Positions 42,182 to 51,283 are shown, counted from the first letter of the stretch. The stretch: DNA of 64,000 nucleotides from UBA7672 sp030824255 (GCA_942493305.1 OW818686.1:682001-746000); one strand, 5' to 3'. Notes: generated by a model from the sequence alone, not told the origin. Program-made: numbers and translations.

Positions 42182-43105
42182 ATGACATCTGGCCGGACGT
42201 TTGCGTCCCTCGCACTGGCGCTCGCGCTGGCCGCCTGCAGCGGCAATCCTACACCGGAGGAAGTCGCCGCAGCGCAGGCTGTCATCACGCCGACCTCAGC
42301 TGGCGTCACAACCGAGACTGCCAGCCTCGACGAGCAGCAGCCGCCGGCAGGCGAGGCAACGCCTGCTGACCAACCGCCGCCAGAAGCCGCCGGCGAGCCG
42401 GCAGCCGAACCCGCGCCCGCATCCTCGCATGTGGATCTCAAATACCTGATCGGCGACATCGACCCCGCAACCGATCCCAAGTTCACGCGCATCCCGCAGA
42501 AATACATCGGCGGTTCTCGGGTGTGGGGCCACAAGGACGCCGTCGACGCCTTCGTGCGCATGGCGGAAGACGCCGCGCAGAACGGCTACCAGCTGAAGAT
42601 CGTTTCCTCGTTCCGCTCCTTTTCCGACCAGAAGCGCATCTGGGAAGACAAGTGGACCGGCAAGACGCTGGTCGGCGGCAGGAAGCTCAATAGCGCCCTG
42701 CCGGATCCCAAGGCGCGCGCGCTCAAGATACTCGAATACTCGTCCATGCCCGGCACCTCGCGCCATCACTGGGGCACGGATTTCGACATCAACGCGCTGG
42801 ACAATGGCTACTTCACCAACACCAAGGACGGCCGCAAGCTCTACGACTGGCTCGTCGGCCACGCTGCGAATTACGGCTTCTGCCAAGTCTACGACACCAA
42901 GAAGGGCGAAGGCGCGCGCAAGACCGGCTATGAGGAAGAGAAGTGGCACTGGTCCTACCGGCCCGTCGCAGACTGGTATCTGCGCCAGTACCCGATCGAT
43001 GTAGGCTATGAACGCCTGACGGGTTTTCAGGGCTCCGAGGCAGCCCAGAGCATCGATGTCATCACGAACTATGTTCAGGGCATCAGTGCCGAGTGCCGGC
43101 AATAG
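42182..43105 (+). CDS. VanY-type D-alanyl-D-alanine carboxypeptidase lipoprotein (M15B)
   Basis: The 307-residue protein has lipobox cysteine C19, an Ala/Pro linker to about residue 82, then the M15 zinc peptidase domain: SRHHWGTDFDIN with H195/H196 and D202, and EEEKWHWSY with the last zinc histidine H256. These trim peptidoglycan stem peptides in the periplasm. No vancomycin-resistance genes are near, so a wall-remodelling role is likely. Confidence 0.9.
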   Translation: MTSGRTFASLALALALAACSGNPTPEEVAAAQAVITPTSAGVTTETASLDEQQPPAGEATPADQPPPEAAGEPAAEPAPASSHVDLKYLIGDIDPATDPKFTRIPQKYIGGSRVWGHKDAVDAFVRMAEDAAQNGYQLKIVSSFRSFSDQKRIWEDKWTGKTLVGGRKLNSALPDPKARALKILEYSSMPGTSRHHWGTDFDINALDNGYFTNTKDGRKLYDWLVGHAANYGFCQVYDTKKGEGARKTGYEEEKWHWSYRPVADWYLRQYPIDVGYERLTGFQGSEAAQSIDVITNYVQGISAECRQ

Positions 43106-43168
43106 GATCGGTTCTGGCGCAAATGGCGCGAACCATGCAGGAATGATCCTGAACGACGGGGGCGCTCC

Positions 43169-44122
43169 ATGCGGCTGATCACGCTCGCACTTTCTGCCCT
43201 GGCGCTGGCTGCCCAGATGCTGGCCACGCAGATGCTGGCCTCCGGCGCCGCGCACGCCCAGGAAATTCCGCGCACGGCAGAAGGCCGGCCCGACTTCCAC
43301 GGCTACTGGCTCTCCGGCTTCCTCACGCAGATGCAGCGGCCCAGGGGATTCACGGATCTGGTTGTCCCGCCCGAGCAGCAGGCGGACCTCATCGCGAAGC
43401 TGCTGGAGTCGTTTGACGAGGGCGAAGTGTACGACCCCGAATTCGACAGCAACACGGTTCCGCGCGCACTGCTTGAAGTGAACGGAGAGGCGCGTTCGTC
43501 CTGGCTTGTGGAGCCCGCTGACGGGAGGCTGCCGCTGACGGCGCTGGCGCGGGCGGCGCGCGATCTCGACAGACCGGAATTCGACAATCCCGAAAACCGT
43601 CCGCCGCCAGAGCGCTGCGTCGACGGGCTTGTGAACGCCCCTATCGCCGCTTCCTTCCTGATGGTGCCGCTGCAGATCGTTCAGACCCGCGAGGCTGTGG
43701 TCCTCGCGATGGAAGACATGGACCCGGCCCGCATTGTCTCGTTTGCCGATGCTCCGCGCTCCGACCGGCTCCGCACCCGTGGGGGCCAGTCACGTGGACG
43801 CTGGGAGGGCGACACGCTGGTCGTGGAAACCGACCGCTTCGCCCTTGCCGATCCGGCGGGCCTGACCTGGAGCGGCGGCGCCTACATTACCGCTGACAGC
43901 AAGGTCATCGAACGCTTCAGCCTGACCTCCGCCGATGTGCTGCATTACGCGTTCACGATCGAGGACCCGTCGCTCTACACGAAGCCGTGGCGCGCCGAGT
44001 ATGTGCTGAAACGCATCCCCCGCCCCGTCTACGAGTATGCCTGTCACGAAGCCAATCATTCCATCGTCGGCATTCTCACCGCCGCCCGCATGGGCCGACA
44101 GGAAGAAGACCCGGCGCAGTAG
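43169..44122 (+). CDS. Exported protein of an uncharacterised family
   Basis: The 317-residue product has a signal peptide (about residues 1-31) and blocks RPDFHGYWLSGFL, GRWEGDTLVVETDRF, VIERFSLTSADVLHYAFTIEDPSLYTKPW and YEYACHEANHSIVGIL. These blocks recur in periplasmic proteins of unknown function that are abundant in Acidobacteria and Alphaproteobacteria. The paired Cys/His near the C-terminus could bind metal. Confidence 0.75.
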   Translation: MRLITLALSALALAAQMLATQMLASGAAHAQEIPRTAEGRPDFHGYWLSGFLTQMQRPRGFTDLVVPPEQQADLIAKLLESFDEGEVYDPEFDSNTVPRALLEVNGEARSSWLVEPADGRLPLTALARAARDLDRPEFDNPENRPPPERCVDGLVNAPIAASFLMVPLQIVQTREAVVLAMEDMDPARIVSFADAPRSDRLRTRGGQSRGRWEGDTLVVETDRFALADPAGLTWSGGAYITADSKVIERFSLTSADVLHYAFTIEDPSLYTKPWRAEYVLKRIPRPVYEYACHEANHSIVGILTAARMGRQEEDPAQ

Positions 44123-44163
44123 GCCGGGTTTCAGATCCGCAGGTCCGCGCCTATCTTCCACGC

Positions 44164-44610
44164 ATGGCGCGCAAGACGTTTTTCACCGTTGGCTACGAAG
44201 GAACCACGCAGGCTGGCCTCATCGCGGCGTTGCAGTTGGCGGGCGTGAAGCGCGTGATCGACGCGCGCGATGTCGCCAATTCACGCCGCGCAGGCTTTTC
44301 CAAGAAGCTGCTGGCGGCCTCGCTGGATGAAGCGGGCATGACTTACATCCACCTGCGTCCGCTGGGCACGCCGAAGGCGGGCCGCATCGCCAACCGCGCG
44401 GGACGGATGGACGAGTTCCGCGCCATCTATGCGGAGGCATTCGCGCGGCCAGAAGCGCAGCTTGCCTTGCTGGAAGCGGAGGAGCTGTGCCGCGCGCAGG
44501 CGACGGCCCTGATGTGCTATTGCGCGGACGGCCAGAAATGCCATCGCCACATCATCGCAACGGCGCTCGAGGCCAAGGGCCTCAAGCGCCGCGAGATCAG
44601 GTTCGGCTGA
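44164..44610 (+). CDS. DUF488 family protein
   Basis: The 148-residue protein matches DUF488: MARKTFFTVGYEGTTQAGLI, VKRVIDARDVANSRRAGF and a Cys-rich LMCYCADGQKCHRH motif. Its function is unknown; a nucleic-acid or nitrogen-linked role has been suggested. TATCTT stands 6 bp before the ATG (start region CCACGC), so the message may be leaderless. Confidence 0.9.
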   Translation: MARKTFFTVGYEGTTQAGLIAALQLAGVKRVIDARDVANSRRAGFSKKLLAASLDEAGMTYIHLRPLGTPKAGRIANRAGRMDEFRAIYAEAFARPEAQLALLEAEELCRAQATALMCYCADGQKCHRHIIATALEAKGLKRREIRFG

Positions 44611-44614
44611 ACGA

Positions 44615-45385
44615 TCAGCCCGGCTTTCGGAACTTCAGGATGAACTGGTCGGTCTTGCCGCGAATCGAGGCGTCGAACACGCCCTTGGTCCCATCGTCGG
44701 CCGGGTTGTCGAGCACCTGGGATTCTTCCACGAACGCGAAGCCGGCTGCGAGCACTTCCGATTTCACGCGCGCCATATCGATGCGGTGCAGCTGGGCGTC
44801 GAAGTCCACGCCCTTCGCCGACTGGTGATCGAGTACGACATAAAGCCCGCCCGGTTTCAGCGCGCTGTAGACCGCCTTGTTCGCGACATTGATGTCGATG
44901 TTGCGGCCAGGGTTGTGGAGGTCGTGATAGTTCTGCGAGGTCCACACGAGATCGAGCGGCTCGGGCGCGACCAGCGTCTTGAAGTCCGTCTCGATGAAGG
45001 CGGTGTTTCCGTAGTTCGCCTTGTCGTCGAGGATGCCCTGGAAAGCCTGTGGCTGGCCGGCCTGACGCGGCGGGCCCGAAAAAAGATAGACTTTGCCGGT
45101 CGGCCCGACGGCTTTCGAGAGAATGCGCGTCATGTACCCGCCGCCGGGAATCAACTCGCCGACGCGGTCGCCGGGGCGAACGTCGCCAAACGCCACCATC
45201 TCGGCCGGCTTGCGGTTGGCGTCGCGCTCGGTGTCAGCGGCGGGGCGTCCGCCATCGGCGACTGCGGCGGCGATGTGGGCAGAGCTTGCCATGACGGGCG
45301 GGTCCATCGTCTGGCAGGCGCTCATGCCGAACACGGCGGCGCCGAGGGCTGCATAGGCAAGCGAACGCATAAGGGTGTTACGCAT
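44615..45385 (-). CDS. Exported lipoprotein with a class I methyltransferase fold
   Basis: The 256-residue protein has a lipoprotein signal ending FGMSAC, yet residues about 60-250 have a SAM-methyltransferase fold with VGELIPGGGYMTRILSKAVG as motif I and LDLVWTSQNYHDLHNPG and LKPGGLYVVLDHQ later. Homologues of this layout are known but an extracytoplasmic methyltransferase has no usual source of SAM, so it may have another function. Its 3' end is 5 bp from the convergent DUF488 gene. Confidence 0.8.
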   Translation of the reverse strand: MRNTLMRSLAYAALGAAVFGMSACQTMDPPVMASSAHIAAAVADGGRPAADTERDANRKPAEMVAFGDVRPGDRVGELIPGGGYMTRILSKAVGPTGKVYLFSGPPRQAGQPQAFQGILDDKANYGNTAFIETDFKTLVAPEPLDLVWTSQNYHDLHNPGRNIDINVANKAVYSALKPGGLYVVLDHQSAKGVDFDAQLHRIDMARVKSEVLAAGFAFVEESQVLDNPADDGTKGVFDASIRGKTDQFILKFRKPG

Positions 45386-45502
45386 GGGTGAGTGTCCTCC
45401 TGGACGATGCCGGTCTCTGGTTCACCGGCTGTGGCACAGGAGTAGCCCAGCGGCTGCGCGGCGCCAATTCAGGCACGCGTGAGGGGCAGTGCGCGTAAGG
45501 TG

Positions 45503-46324
45503 TCAGACCTGCGGCAGCGTCGATCGCAACCGTCCGCCGACACGGATCGGTTCGACGCGGAGGGCAAGGCCCGTATTGTCGTCCGATTCCACGAACACGC
45601 CGCACATCGTGGCCGGTCCTTCGGCGGGCGACTTGCGCTCGGTCGGCAGGCGCGTTGACGCCCTTTGAACAAGCGGCCCCTTCTTCATGCCGATCACGCT
45701 GTCATAGTCGCCGCACATCCCCGCGTCAGACATGTAGGCGGTGCCGCCGACGAGGATGTGCGCATCCCCCGTCGGCACGTGCGTGTGCGCGCCAACCACC
45801 AGCGTCGCGCGGCCATCGCAGAAATGGCCCATGATGTATTTCTCGGCCGTCGCCTCCGCGTGCATCTCAACGATCACCGCATCGGCCACCTGCCTGAGGG
45901 GTGCTTCGTCGAGCGCGCGCTGCACGCCCTGGATGGGATCGTCGAGCGATTCCATGAACGCCGATCCGTGGATCTGGATCACGAACACGCGCTGTCCGCT
46001 TGGCGTGGTGAACAGTTGCGCGCCGCGACCGGGAATGTTGAGCGTCTGCGGATAGTTGAACGGGCGCAGCAGGCGCGTCTCGCGATCAATGAAGGTCAGC
46101 GCTTCGGCCTGGTCCCACGAATGGTTGCCAAGCGTGATGCAGTCAGCGCCCGCGTCAAAGAGTTCCTGCGCTGTAGAGGACGTGATGCCGAAACCGCCGG
46201 CGGCGTTCTCGCCATTGACGACCACGAAGTCGAGCTTCAGTTGGGCCCGCACGCGGGGAAGATGCTCGGAGATCGCCGCACGGCCCGCACGGCCGACGAC
46301 ATCCCCGAAGAAAGCCAAACGCAT
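45503..46324 (-). CDS. YmdB-type metallophosphoesterase
   Basis: The 273-residue protein starts MRLAFFGDVVGRAGRAAI, has VNGENAAGG, TLGNHSWDQ and VVGAHTHVPTGDA, the di-metal phosphoesterase signatures of TIGR00282 proteins such as YmdB, which hydrolyse cyclic nucleotides or affect biofilm choice in Bacillus. The ATG at 46324 has AAGGAG 5 bp upstream. The longer frame to 46402 is not supported. Confidence 0.9.
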   Translation of the reverse strand: MRLAFFGDVVGRAGRAAISEHLPRVRAQLKLDFVVVNGENAAGGFGITSSTAQELFDAGADCITLGNHSWDQAEALTFIDRETRLLRPFNYPQTLNIPGRGAQLFTTPSGQRVFVIQIHGSAFMESLDDPIQGVQRALDEAPLRQVADAVIVEMHAEATAEKYIMGHFCDGRATLVVGAHTHVPTGDAHILVGGTAYMSDAGMCGDYDSVIGMKKGPLVQRASTRLPTERKSPAEGPATMCGVFVESDDNTGLALRVEPIRVGGRLRSTLPQV

Positions 46325-46437
46325 GAATGCTCCTTGCGGAGCCGGGTCTACAGGAGCCGGCCTGTCCGGGCAAACGGGCGAATCAGCGCGCCGAATGCCC
46401 ATACGTCAGCAGATTCAGGCCTCCGCGGGTCTGGGCG

Positions 46438-46866
46438 TCAGTACACCCGCTCGATCTTGTCGAGGCTGTAGATCTCACCGCCACGGCAGAAGAAGCTGAT
46501 CCGCTTGTACATCGGGTCCCGCACCGGCTCGCGATAGGCCAGCCGGCCGGGGTCCGGCGCGGTCGGCGCGGTGCGGATTTCGAGGATAAGCGTGTCGCCC
46601 GTAGAGGCGTCCGACCGCAGGAAGACGGCCGTGTCAGTAGCCTCGGCCAGCTGCACATCGACATGCATTTGCCGCGCGGCGCGGTTGGGCCCCGGCATGT
46701 GGTTCACCCACGCATAGGCCTCCGCGATCCGGTGCGGACAGGCCGCCTGCGCCAGCGCCTGCCCCGTGGTGGACGGCCCACGCGGGCCATCCGGCGCTGC
46801 AGCCGGGGTCCCACAGGCGACAAGCGCGAAAGCCGGGATCGTCAGCCAGGCTGCGGTTTTCAGCAC
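46438..46866 (-). CDS. Small lipoprotein of unknown function
   Basis: From the GTG at 46866 (GGAGG 8 bp upstream) the product is 142 residues: MLKTAAWLTIPAFALVACG is a lipoprotein signal. The mature part reads CPHRIAEAYAWVNHMPGPN and VFLRSDASTGDTLILEIR, then RISFFCRGGEIYSLDKIERV. Family unknown. The frame continues far upstream into msrP antisense, which is not used. It is divergent from msrP. Confidence 0.72.
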   Translation of the reverse strand: MLKTAAWLTIPAFALVACGTPAAAPDGPRGPSTTGQALAQAACPHRIAEAYAWVNHMPGPNRAARQMHVDVQLAEATDTAVFLRSDASTGDTLILEIRTAPTAPDPGRLAYREPVRDPMYKRISFFCRGGEIYSLDKIERVY

Positions 46867-46974
46867 GTGAAATGCCTCCGAATCAGGATGTTCCAGCCTA
46901 GCACGCCCCCGCCTGAACGCTGGATTACCGACGGGTTGCAGCTTTTCTGACGACGGTACGTAACCAACTGGCCG

Positions 46975-46996
46975 TTTCACTCGTACTGATGTGAAA
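46975..46996. promoter_or_regulatory. Inverted repeat in the msrP upstream region
   Basis: TTTCAC and GTGAAA are separated by 10 bp, with TAGGAT about 35 bp further on. It lies in the 210-bp divergent spacer and could be an operator for msrPQ or the small lipoprotein. Confidence 0.35.
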
Positions 46997-47076
46997 TGCC
47001 CGGGTCGCACCGGCGCGCCGCCCGCGCTAGGATCACCCGACGCCGACAGTTGGCAGACAGAAAGAGGAAACGCGAG

Positions 47077-48087
47077 ATGGAGCTGAAGTTCCGCCGCAAC
47101 CCGGATTTCCAGATACTGCGTGAGGAGATCACGCCGGAGACATTCTACATGGACCGCCGCCGCGTGCTGACCGCGGCGGGCCTTCTCGGCGCAGGCTCCA
47201 TCCTCGGCGCCCTGCCGGCCTGTTCCGAGCCGCAGCAGACGCAGGCCGCCCCCGCGACGGCAGGCGGACACGCTGCGCCAGGCGCTGCGCTGACGGCGAA
47301 GAAGACCGCGTTTGCAGTGTCGGACCAGGCGACCGTCGAAGGCGCCTTCACCGGCTACTGCAATTTCTATGAATTCGGCACCGGCAAGGAAGACCCTGCC
47401 CGCTATGCCAGCCGCATGACCGTGTCGCCCTGGCAGGTGACGGTGGAAGGCGAGACGGATGCGCCGGGCAAGTACGCGCTGAAGGACCTGATCGACTACG
47501 CGAAGCTGGAGGAGCGCATCTATCGCCATCGCTGCGTCGAGGCGTGGTCGATGGTGATCCCGTGGATCGGCGTGCCGATGAAGGACGTGATCGCGACGCT
47601 GAAGCCGAAGGCGACGGCGAAATACGTCCAGTTCGAAACCTATCTCAACCGGCAGGAGATGACCGGCGTCAATCGCCCGGTGCTGCAATGGCCGTATGTC
47701 GAAGGTTTGCGCATGGATGAGGCGATGAACGACCTGCCGCTGTTCGCCGTGGGCGCCTATGGCAAGGCGCTGCAGAAGCAGAACGGCGCGCCGTTGCGCA
47801 CCGTGATCCCGTGGAAGTACGGCTTCAAGGCAACCAAGTCCGTTGTGAAGATCCGCTTCACTGACCGGCAGCCCGCCACGGCGTGGAACAAGTCCGCCGC
47901 CAACGAATACGGTTTCTATTCCAACGTGAACCCCAACGTCTCGCATCCGCGCTGGAGCCAGGCATCTGAGCGCGTGATCGGCGGCAAGGGCGGCTTCAAC
48001 GAGCGGCGCGATACCGAGATGTTCAACGGCTATGAGAAGCAGGTGGGCGCACTCTACGCCGGCATGGACCTGAAGAAGAACTACTGA
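47077..48087 (+). CDS. msrP: Periplasmic methionine sulfoxide reductase catalytic subunit MsrP
   Basis: MsrP uses molybdenum cofactor to reduce methionine sulfoxide in periplasmic proteins. The 336-residue protein has a Tat signal (DRRRVLTAAGLLGAGS) and the molybdenum-ligating cysteine C153 in YRHRCVEAWSMV, with the downstream NEYGFYSNVNPNVSHPRWSQ block. AGAGGAAA precedes the ATG. msrQ follows 14 bp later, and electrons come from it. Confidence 0.96.
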   Translation: MELKFRRNPDFQILREEITPETFYMDRRRVLTAAGLLGAGSILGALPACSEPQQTQAAPATAGGHAAPGAALTAKKTAFAVSDQATVEGAFTGYCNFYEFGTGKEDPARYASRMTVSPWQVTVEGETDAPGKYALKDLIDYAKLEERIYRHRCVEAWSMVIPWIGVPMKDVIATLKPKATAKYVQFETYLNRQEMTGVNRPVLQWPYVEGLRMDEAMNDLPLFAVGAYGKALQKQNGAPLRTVIPWKYGFKATKSVVKIRFTDRQPATAWNKSAANEYGFYSNVNPNVSHPRWSQASERVIGGKGGFNERRDTEMFNGYEKQVGALYAGMDLKKNY

Positions 48088-48101
48088 TCCCCCGAAAGAC
48101 G

Positions 48102-48758
48102 ATGATGGCCCACAACGCCTACCTGCGCGCCTTCGGCAAACACTGGCTGAAGCCCCTGACGCTTGCGGCGTTGATCGCGCCGTTTGCGTGGCTGGCTTAC
48201 CAGTGGGGACTGATGCTGGGCGGCCTGCCCAATGACATGGGCTGGAATGTCGGCCAGTGGACGCACCGCTATCTCGGCGACACGGCCATCCGCGTGCTGC
48301 TGGTCTCTCTGGCGATCAGCCCGATCCGCGACATTACCAAATGGGCGCCGATCGCGCTTATCCGCAGGCGCGTGGGTCTTGCGGCATTCTTCTACGCGCT
48401 GCTGCACCTGATCGCGTATTTCTGGCTCGACCGGAACTGGTCGATCCCGGGCCTGATCGAAGACGTCACGCTGCGCACCTACATCATGCTCGGCATGGCG
48501 GCGCTGACGCTGATGATCCCGCTCGCTGTGACGTCGAACAACACCTCGATCAGGAAGCTCGGCCGCAAGGTGTGGGACCGCATTCACTGGCTGGTCTTTC
48601 CGGCCGCCATTCTCGCCATCGGGCACAACCTGCTGATGGTGAAATCGATCGAGGGCGACCCGACGATACACGCCGTGATCCTTGCGCTCCTGCTCGGCTG
48701 GCGGCTTGTGCGCTGGACGATGGGCAAGCTGAAGAAGCCGGCGGAAGCCACGGCGTAG
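48102..48758 (+). CDS. msrQ: MsrQ, heme-binding membrane subunit of MsrPQ
   Basis: The 218-residue protein has about six helices and the YedZ-like features HRYLGDTAIRVLLVSLAISPIRD, ALLHLIAYFWLDRNW and RIHWLVFPAAILAIGHNLLMV, with histidines in place to bind two b-type hemes. It passes quinol-derived electrons to MsrP. It is translated just after msrP as an operon. Confidence 0.94.
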   Translation: MMAHNAYLRAFGKHWLKPLTLAALIAPFAWLAYQWGLMLGGLPNDMGWNVGQWTHRYLGDTAIRVLLVSLAISPIRDITKWAPIALIRRRVGLAAFFYALLHLIAYFWLDRNWSIPGLIEDVTLRTYIMLGMAALTLMIPLAVTSNNTSIRKLGRKVWDRIHWLVFPAAILAIGHNLLMVKSIEGDPTIHAVILALLLGWRLVRWTMGKLKKPAEATA

Positions 48759-48771
48759 GGGGGAGGACATC

Positions 48772-48852
48772 GTAGGGTGCATTGAGCGAAGCGATATTCA
48801 CCACCGCGCCACCTGCCCGAAGGTGGATGTCGCTTCGCTCAATCCACCCTAC
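48772..48852. repeat. Dispersed palindromic element between msrQ and an HNH gene
   Basis: GTAGGGTGCATTGAGCGAAG and the reverse of it at 48830-48852 (one mismatch in 23) flank a middle with CCACC/GGTGG. This GTAGGGTG-ATTGAGCGAAGCGA motif occurs in many proteobacterial genomes as a REP-type repeat. Its right end includes the stop codon of the HNH gene. Confidence 0.78.
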
Positions 48853-49085
48853 TTATTCGCCGCCCAGCTATCACCCTTGCGCTTGTTGCAGCCTGCATGG
48901 GCAAGCTGCAAATTCTCTGGCTCATCGCCGCCGCCCTTCACGCGCGGGCGGATGTGATCGAAAGTCGGGCGCTGTTTCTTCCACACCGTTGCGTGGGGCA
49001 CGTCGAACCGGCCTTTCGGCATCGGCTTGCCGCAGATGGCGCAGCGGCCGTCCTGCTTCGCCCAGAGGTCGTGGAGGAGGCTCAT
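48849..49085 (-). CDS. HNH endonuclease
   Basis: The 78-residue protein has C15-AIC18 and a McrA-like HNH core: FDHIRPRVKGG with D43-H44, ENLQLAHAGCNKRKG with N58, H63 and C66. The zinc pairs are CxxC and the last C/H set. Short HNH proteins of this kind may be nicking enzymes or phage packaging relatives. Its stop codon lies inside a palindromic repeat. Confidence 0.88.
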   Translation of the reverse strand: MSLLHDLWAKQDGRCAICGKPMPKGRFDVPHATVWKKQRPTFDHIRPRVKGGGDEPENLQLAHAGCNKRKGDSWAANK

Positions 49086-49104
49086 GTCGCCTGACCTGAG
49101 CCTC

Positions 49105-49386
49105 TCAACTGATATTGGGCGGATAGATCAACATCAGGGCGTAGAATACGAGGACGCAGCCAAGCGCAAAGCATGCCGCCTCCCCGATCGTCGCCACGAC
49201 CGCTGCCGTGAACGAGACTTGTTTGCCCCATGCATTCCGGATGACCGCGAGAATGAGCGCCACGACGATGAATGACGCCAAGTATGCCAGATACGGACGT
49301 TCCATGCTGACATAGAATCGCAGCGACGCCACAGCCATGGCAAGGCTCGTCAACGCCCCAACCGTGAAGGCGGCCACAAGGTTCAT
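49105..49386 (-). CDS. Small membrane protein of unknown function
   Basis: Using the ATG at 49386, the 93-residue protein has three helices: MNLVAAFTVGALTSLAMAVA, LAYLASFIVVALILAVIRN and AACFALGCVLVFYALMLIY. No family is seen. The open frame extends upstream over folD, which is judged not real. It is 41 bp downstream of folD on the same strand. Confidence 0.6.
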   Translation of the reverse strand: MNLVAAFTVGALTSLAMAVASLRFYVSMERPYLAYLASFIVVALILAVIRNAWGKQVSFTAAVVATIGEAACFALGCVLVFYALMLIYPPNIS

Positions 49387-49427
49387 CCGTTGCACACCGC
49401 GGTTGGCATCTGCCGTCTCCAGAAAGC

Positions 49428-50321
49428 TCAGCCTTCCAGTTCCTTCGGCACAGCCCAGCCGCGTCGCGCGCAGGCGGCGAGCACTGTGTTGCGCAAGAGG
49501 CAGGCGACGGTCATCAGGCCAACACCGCCGGGCACCGGCGTGATATGGCTCGCGACCGTGCGGCATTCCTCGAAATGCGCATCGCCCACGACGCGCGTCT
49601 TGCCCTCGCCCTTCTCCGGCGCGGGAATACGGTTGATGCCGACATCGATCACCACGGCGCCCGGCTTCACCCAATCGCCGCGCACCATCTCGGGACGGCC
49701 AACGGCGGGCACTAGAATGTCTGCCGTGCGGCACAGGGCGGGCAGGTCCGCCGTCTTCGAATGGGCGATGGTGACGGTGCAGTTTTCGGCGAGGAACAGG
49801 AGCGCGGCCGGTTTGCCGACGAGGATCGAGCGGCCGATGACGACGACGTGCCTGCCGGTGAGATCATCACCCAGTGCATGCTTCGCCATGATCACGCAGC
49901 CGGTGGGCGTGCACGGCTTGAGGCCGGGCTTGCCGAGCAGCAGACGGCCGGCGGAGGCTTCGGTGAGGCCATCGACGTCCTTTGCGGCATCGATGCAGGC
50001 GAGCGCGCGGGATTCATCGAGCCCTTTCGGCAGCGGCAGTTGCAAAAGGATGCCATCGACTTCGGGATCATTGTTGAGGGCTGTGAGCTGCGCTTCGACT
50101 TCGGCCTGCGTGGCAGTGGCGGCAAGACGATGGGTGATCGAGCGCATCCCCGCCGCTTCGGTCTTTTCCCCCTTGGATTTCACATAGAGGGCCGAGGCCG
50201 GATCCTCGCCCACCAGCACCACGGCGAGGCAGGGCTTGCCGGGAAGTTTCGCTACGGCGGCGGCGGCGGCGGCGCGCACTTTTTCAGAAACGACTTTTCC
50301 GTCGATGAGTTCAGCCGGCAT
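49428..50321 (-). CDS. folD: Bifunctional methylenetetrahydrofolate dehydrogenase/cyclohydrolase FolD
   Basis: FolD interconverts methylene-, methenyl- and formyl-tetrahydrofolate. The 297-residue protein has SALYVKSKGEK (with the catalytic lysine), QLPLPKGLDE, KPCTPTGCVI, VIGRSILVGKPAALLF and GGVGLMTVACLLRN. The ATG at 50321, with GGGAG upstream, gives the family start. It overlaps the DUF167 gene by 11 bp. Confidence 0.96.
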   Translation of the reverse strand: MPAELIDGKVVSEKVRAAAAAAVAKLPGKPCLAVVLVGEDPASALYVKSKGEKTEAAGMRSITHRLAATATQAEVEAQLTALNNDPEVDGILLQLPLPKGLDESRALACIDAAKDVDGLTEASAGRLLLGKPGLKPCTPTGCVIMAKHALGDDLTGRHVVVIGRSILVGKPAALLFLAENCTVTIAHSKTADLPALCRTADILVPAVGRPEMVRGDWVKPGAVVIDVGINRIPAPEKGEGKTRVVGDAHFEECRTVASHITPVPGGVGLMTVACLLRNTVLAACARRGWAVPKELEG

Positions 50322-50634
50322 CGCGCACTCCCGTGAGGGCTTCAAGCGAGGCCGCTATAGACGCATCGGCGGAGATTCGCACGGTCTTGATGCGCTGCGT
50401 TTCACCCTTTTCCACCGACACGGCGGATTTGGGCACGCCCAGCGCCTTGGCCAATAGCTGTTCAATGGCGGCGTTGGCCTTGCCCTTCTCTGGCACGGCG
50501 CGGACGCGGACTTTCAGGAAAACCTGCCCGGCGGCGTCTTCGCCCTGACCCTCGATGGCGTCCCTGGAAGCGCCGGGTTGGGCGCGGACGCGGAGTTCCG
50601 CTCCGCCCGCCACCAGACGCCAGCAGGCCGTCAT
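50311..50634 (-). CDS. DUF167 (YggU-like) protein
   Basis: The 107-residue protein has AELRVRAQPGASRDAIEG and VRAVPEKGKANAAIEQLLAKALGVPKS, matching YggU/DUF167, a small alpha/beta fold of unknown function. It commonly lies next to yggT, which is 4 bp upstream here, and it overlaps the start of folD. Confidence 0.92.
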   Translation of the reverse strand: MTACWRLVAGGAELRVRAQPGASRDAIEGQGEDAAGQVFLKVRVRAVPEKGKANAAIEQLLAKALGVPKSAVSVEKGETQRIKTVRISADASIAASLEALTGVRDAG

Positions 50635-50638
50635 GGTC

Positions 50639-50962
50639 TTAGCGGATGGCCGGCGGCGCGGTGATCATCATGAGCAGTTGCGGGATCGCCCAGTCGCGCA
50701 CGAACACGATGATGAGCAGCACCAGCACCGGCGACAGATCCAGCACGCCATTGATCGGCGGGATGATGCGGCGGATCGGTTTGCACATCGGCTCCACGAT
50801 GGAGGACAGGAAACCGACGATGGCGCGGGCGTTCGGGTTGCGCATGTCGATCACGCCGAACGACACCAGCCAGCCCGCGATCACCCAGGCAAACACCAGG
50901 AAGAACAGCAGGGTGAGCAAAGGGCTCAGGAAGTAGACGTGAAGCGCGACGAGGAAGTGCAT
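50639..50962 (-). CDS. yggT: YggT family membrane protein
   Basis: The 107-residue protein has two strong helices: FLSPLLTLLFFLVFAWVIAG and VLDLSPVLVLLIIVFVRDWA, with the PMCKPIRRIIPPINGVLD loop typical of YggT. It is linked to osmotic stress or cell division in other bacteria. The start at 50962 gives the family N-terminus. It forms an operon with yggU and folD. Confidence 0.92.
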   Translation of the reverse strand: MHFLVALHVYFLSPLLTLLFFLVFAWVIAGWLVSFGVIDMRNPNARAIVGFLSSIVEPMCKPIRRIIPPINGVLDLSPVLVLLIIVFVRDWAIPQLLMMITAPPAIR

Positions 50963-51078
50963 CGAGGCTGAAATCCCGGCTGGCGGACAGCTAATGGCTC
51001 TACCGGGACGACGCCGCCCCGGCAATCCGGTTATGCCGGCGAGGGGCTAAGCAAAGGAAAACAACAGCTTGGAGAGAT

Positions 51079-51154
<76 letters not shown>

Positions 51155-51283
51155 GTTTCCGGACCCCCGGAAAGCGCCGGGGATTTGGGAGCGCGTGTGC
51201 TATTCCGGCCCAGCCCCGCCGTCAAGGATCGGACACTTGCACCCTAAAGCCGGCGTTAAACGTTACGGTGCAGGCTGCCGGCC

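Noticed and set aside
46438..47946. A 502-codon minus-strand reading that includes the small lipoprotein
   Set aside because: Most of it is antisense to msrP; only the part from the GTG at 46866, with a signal and ribosome-binding site, is credible.
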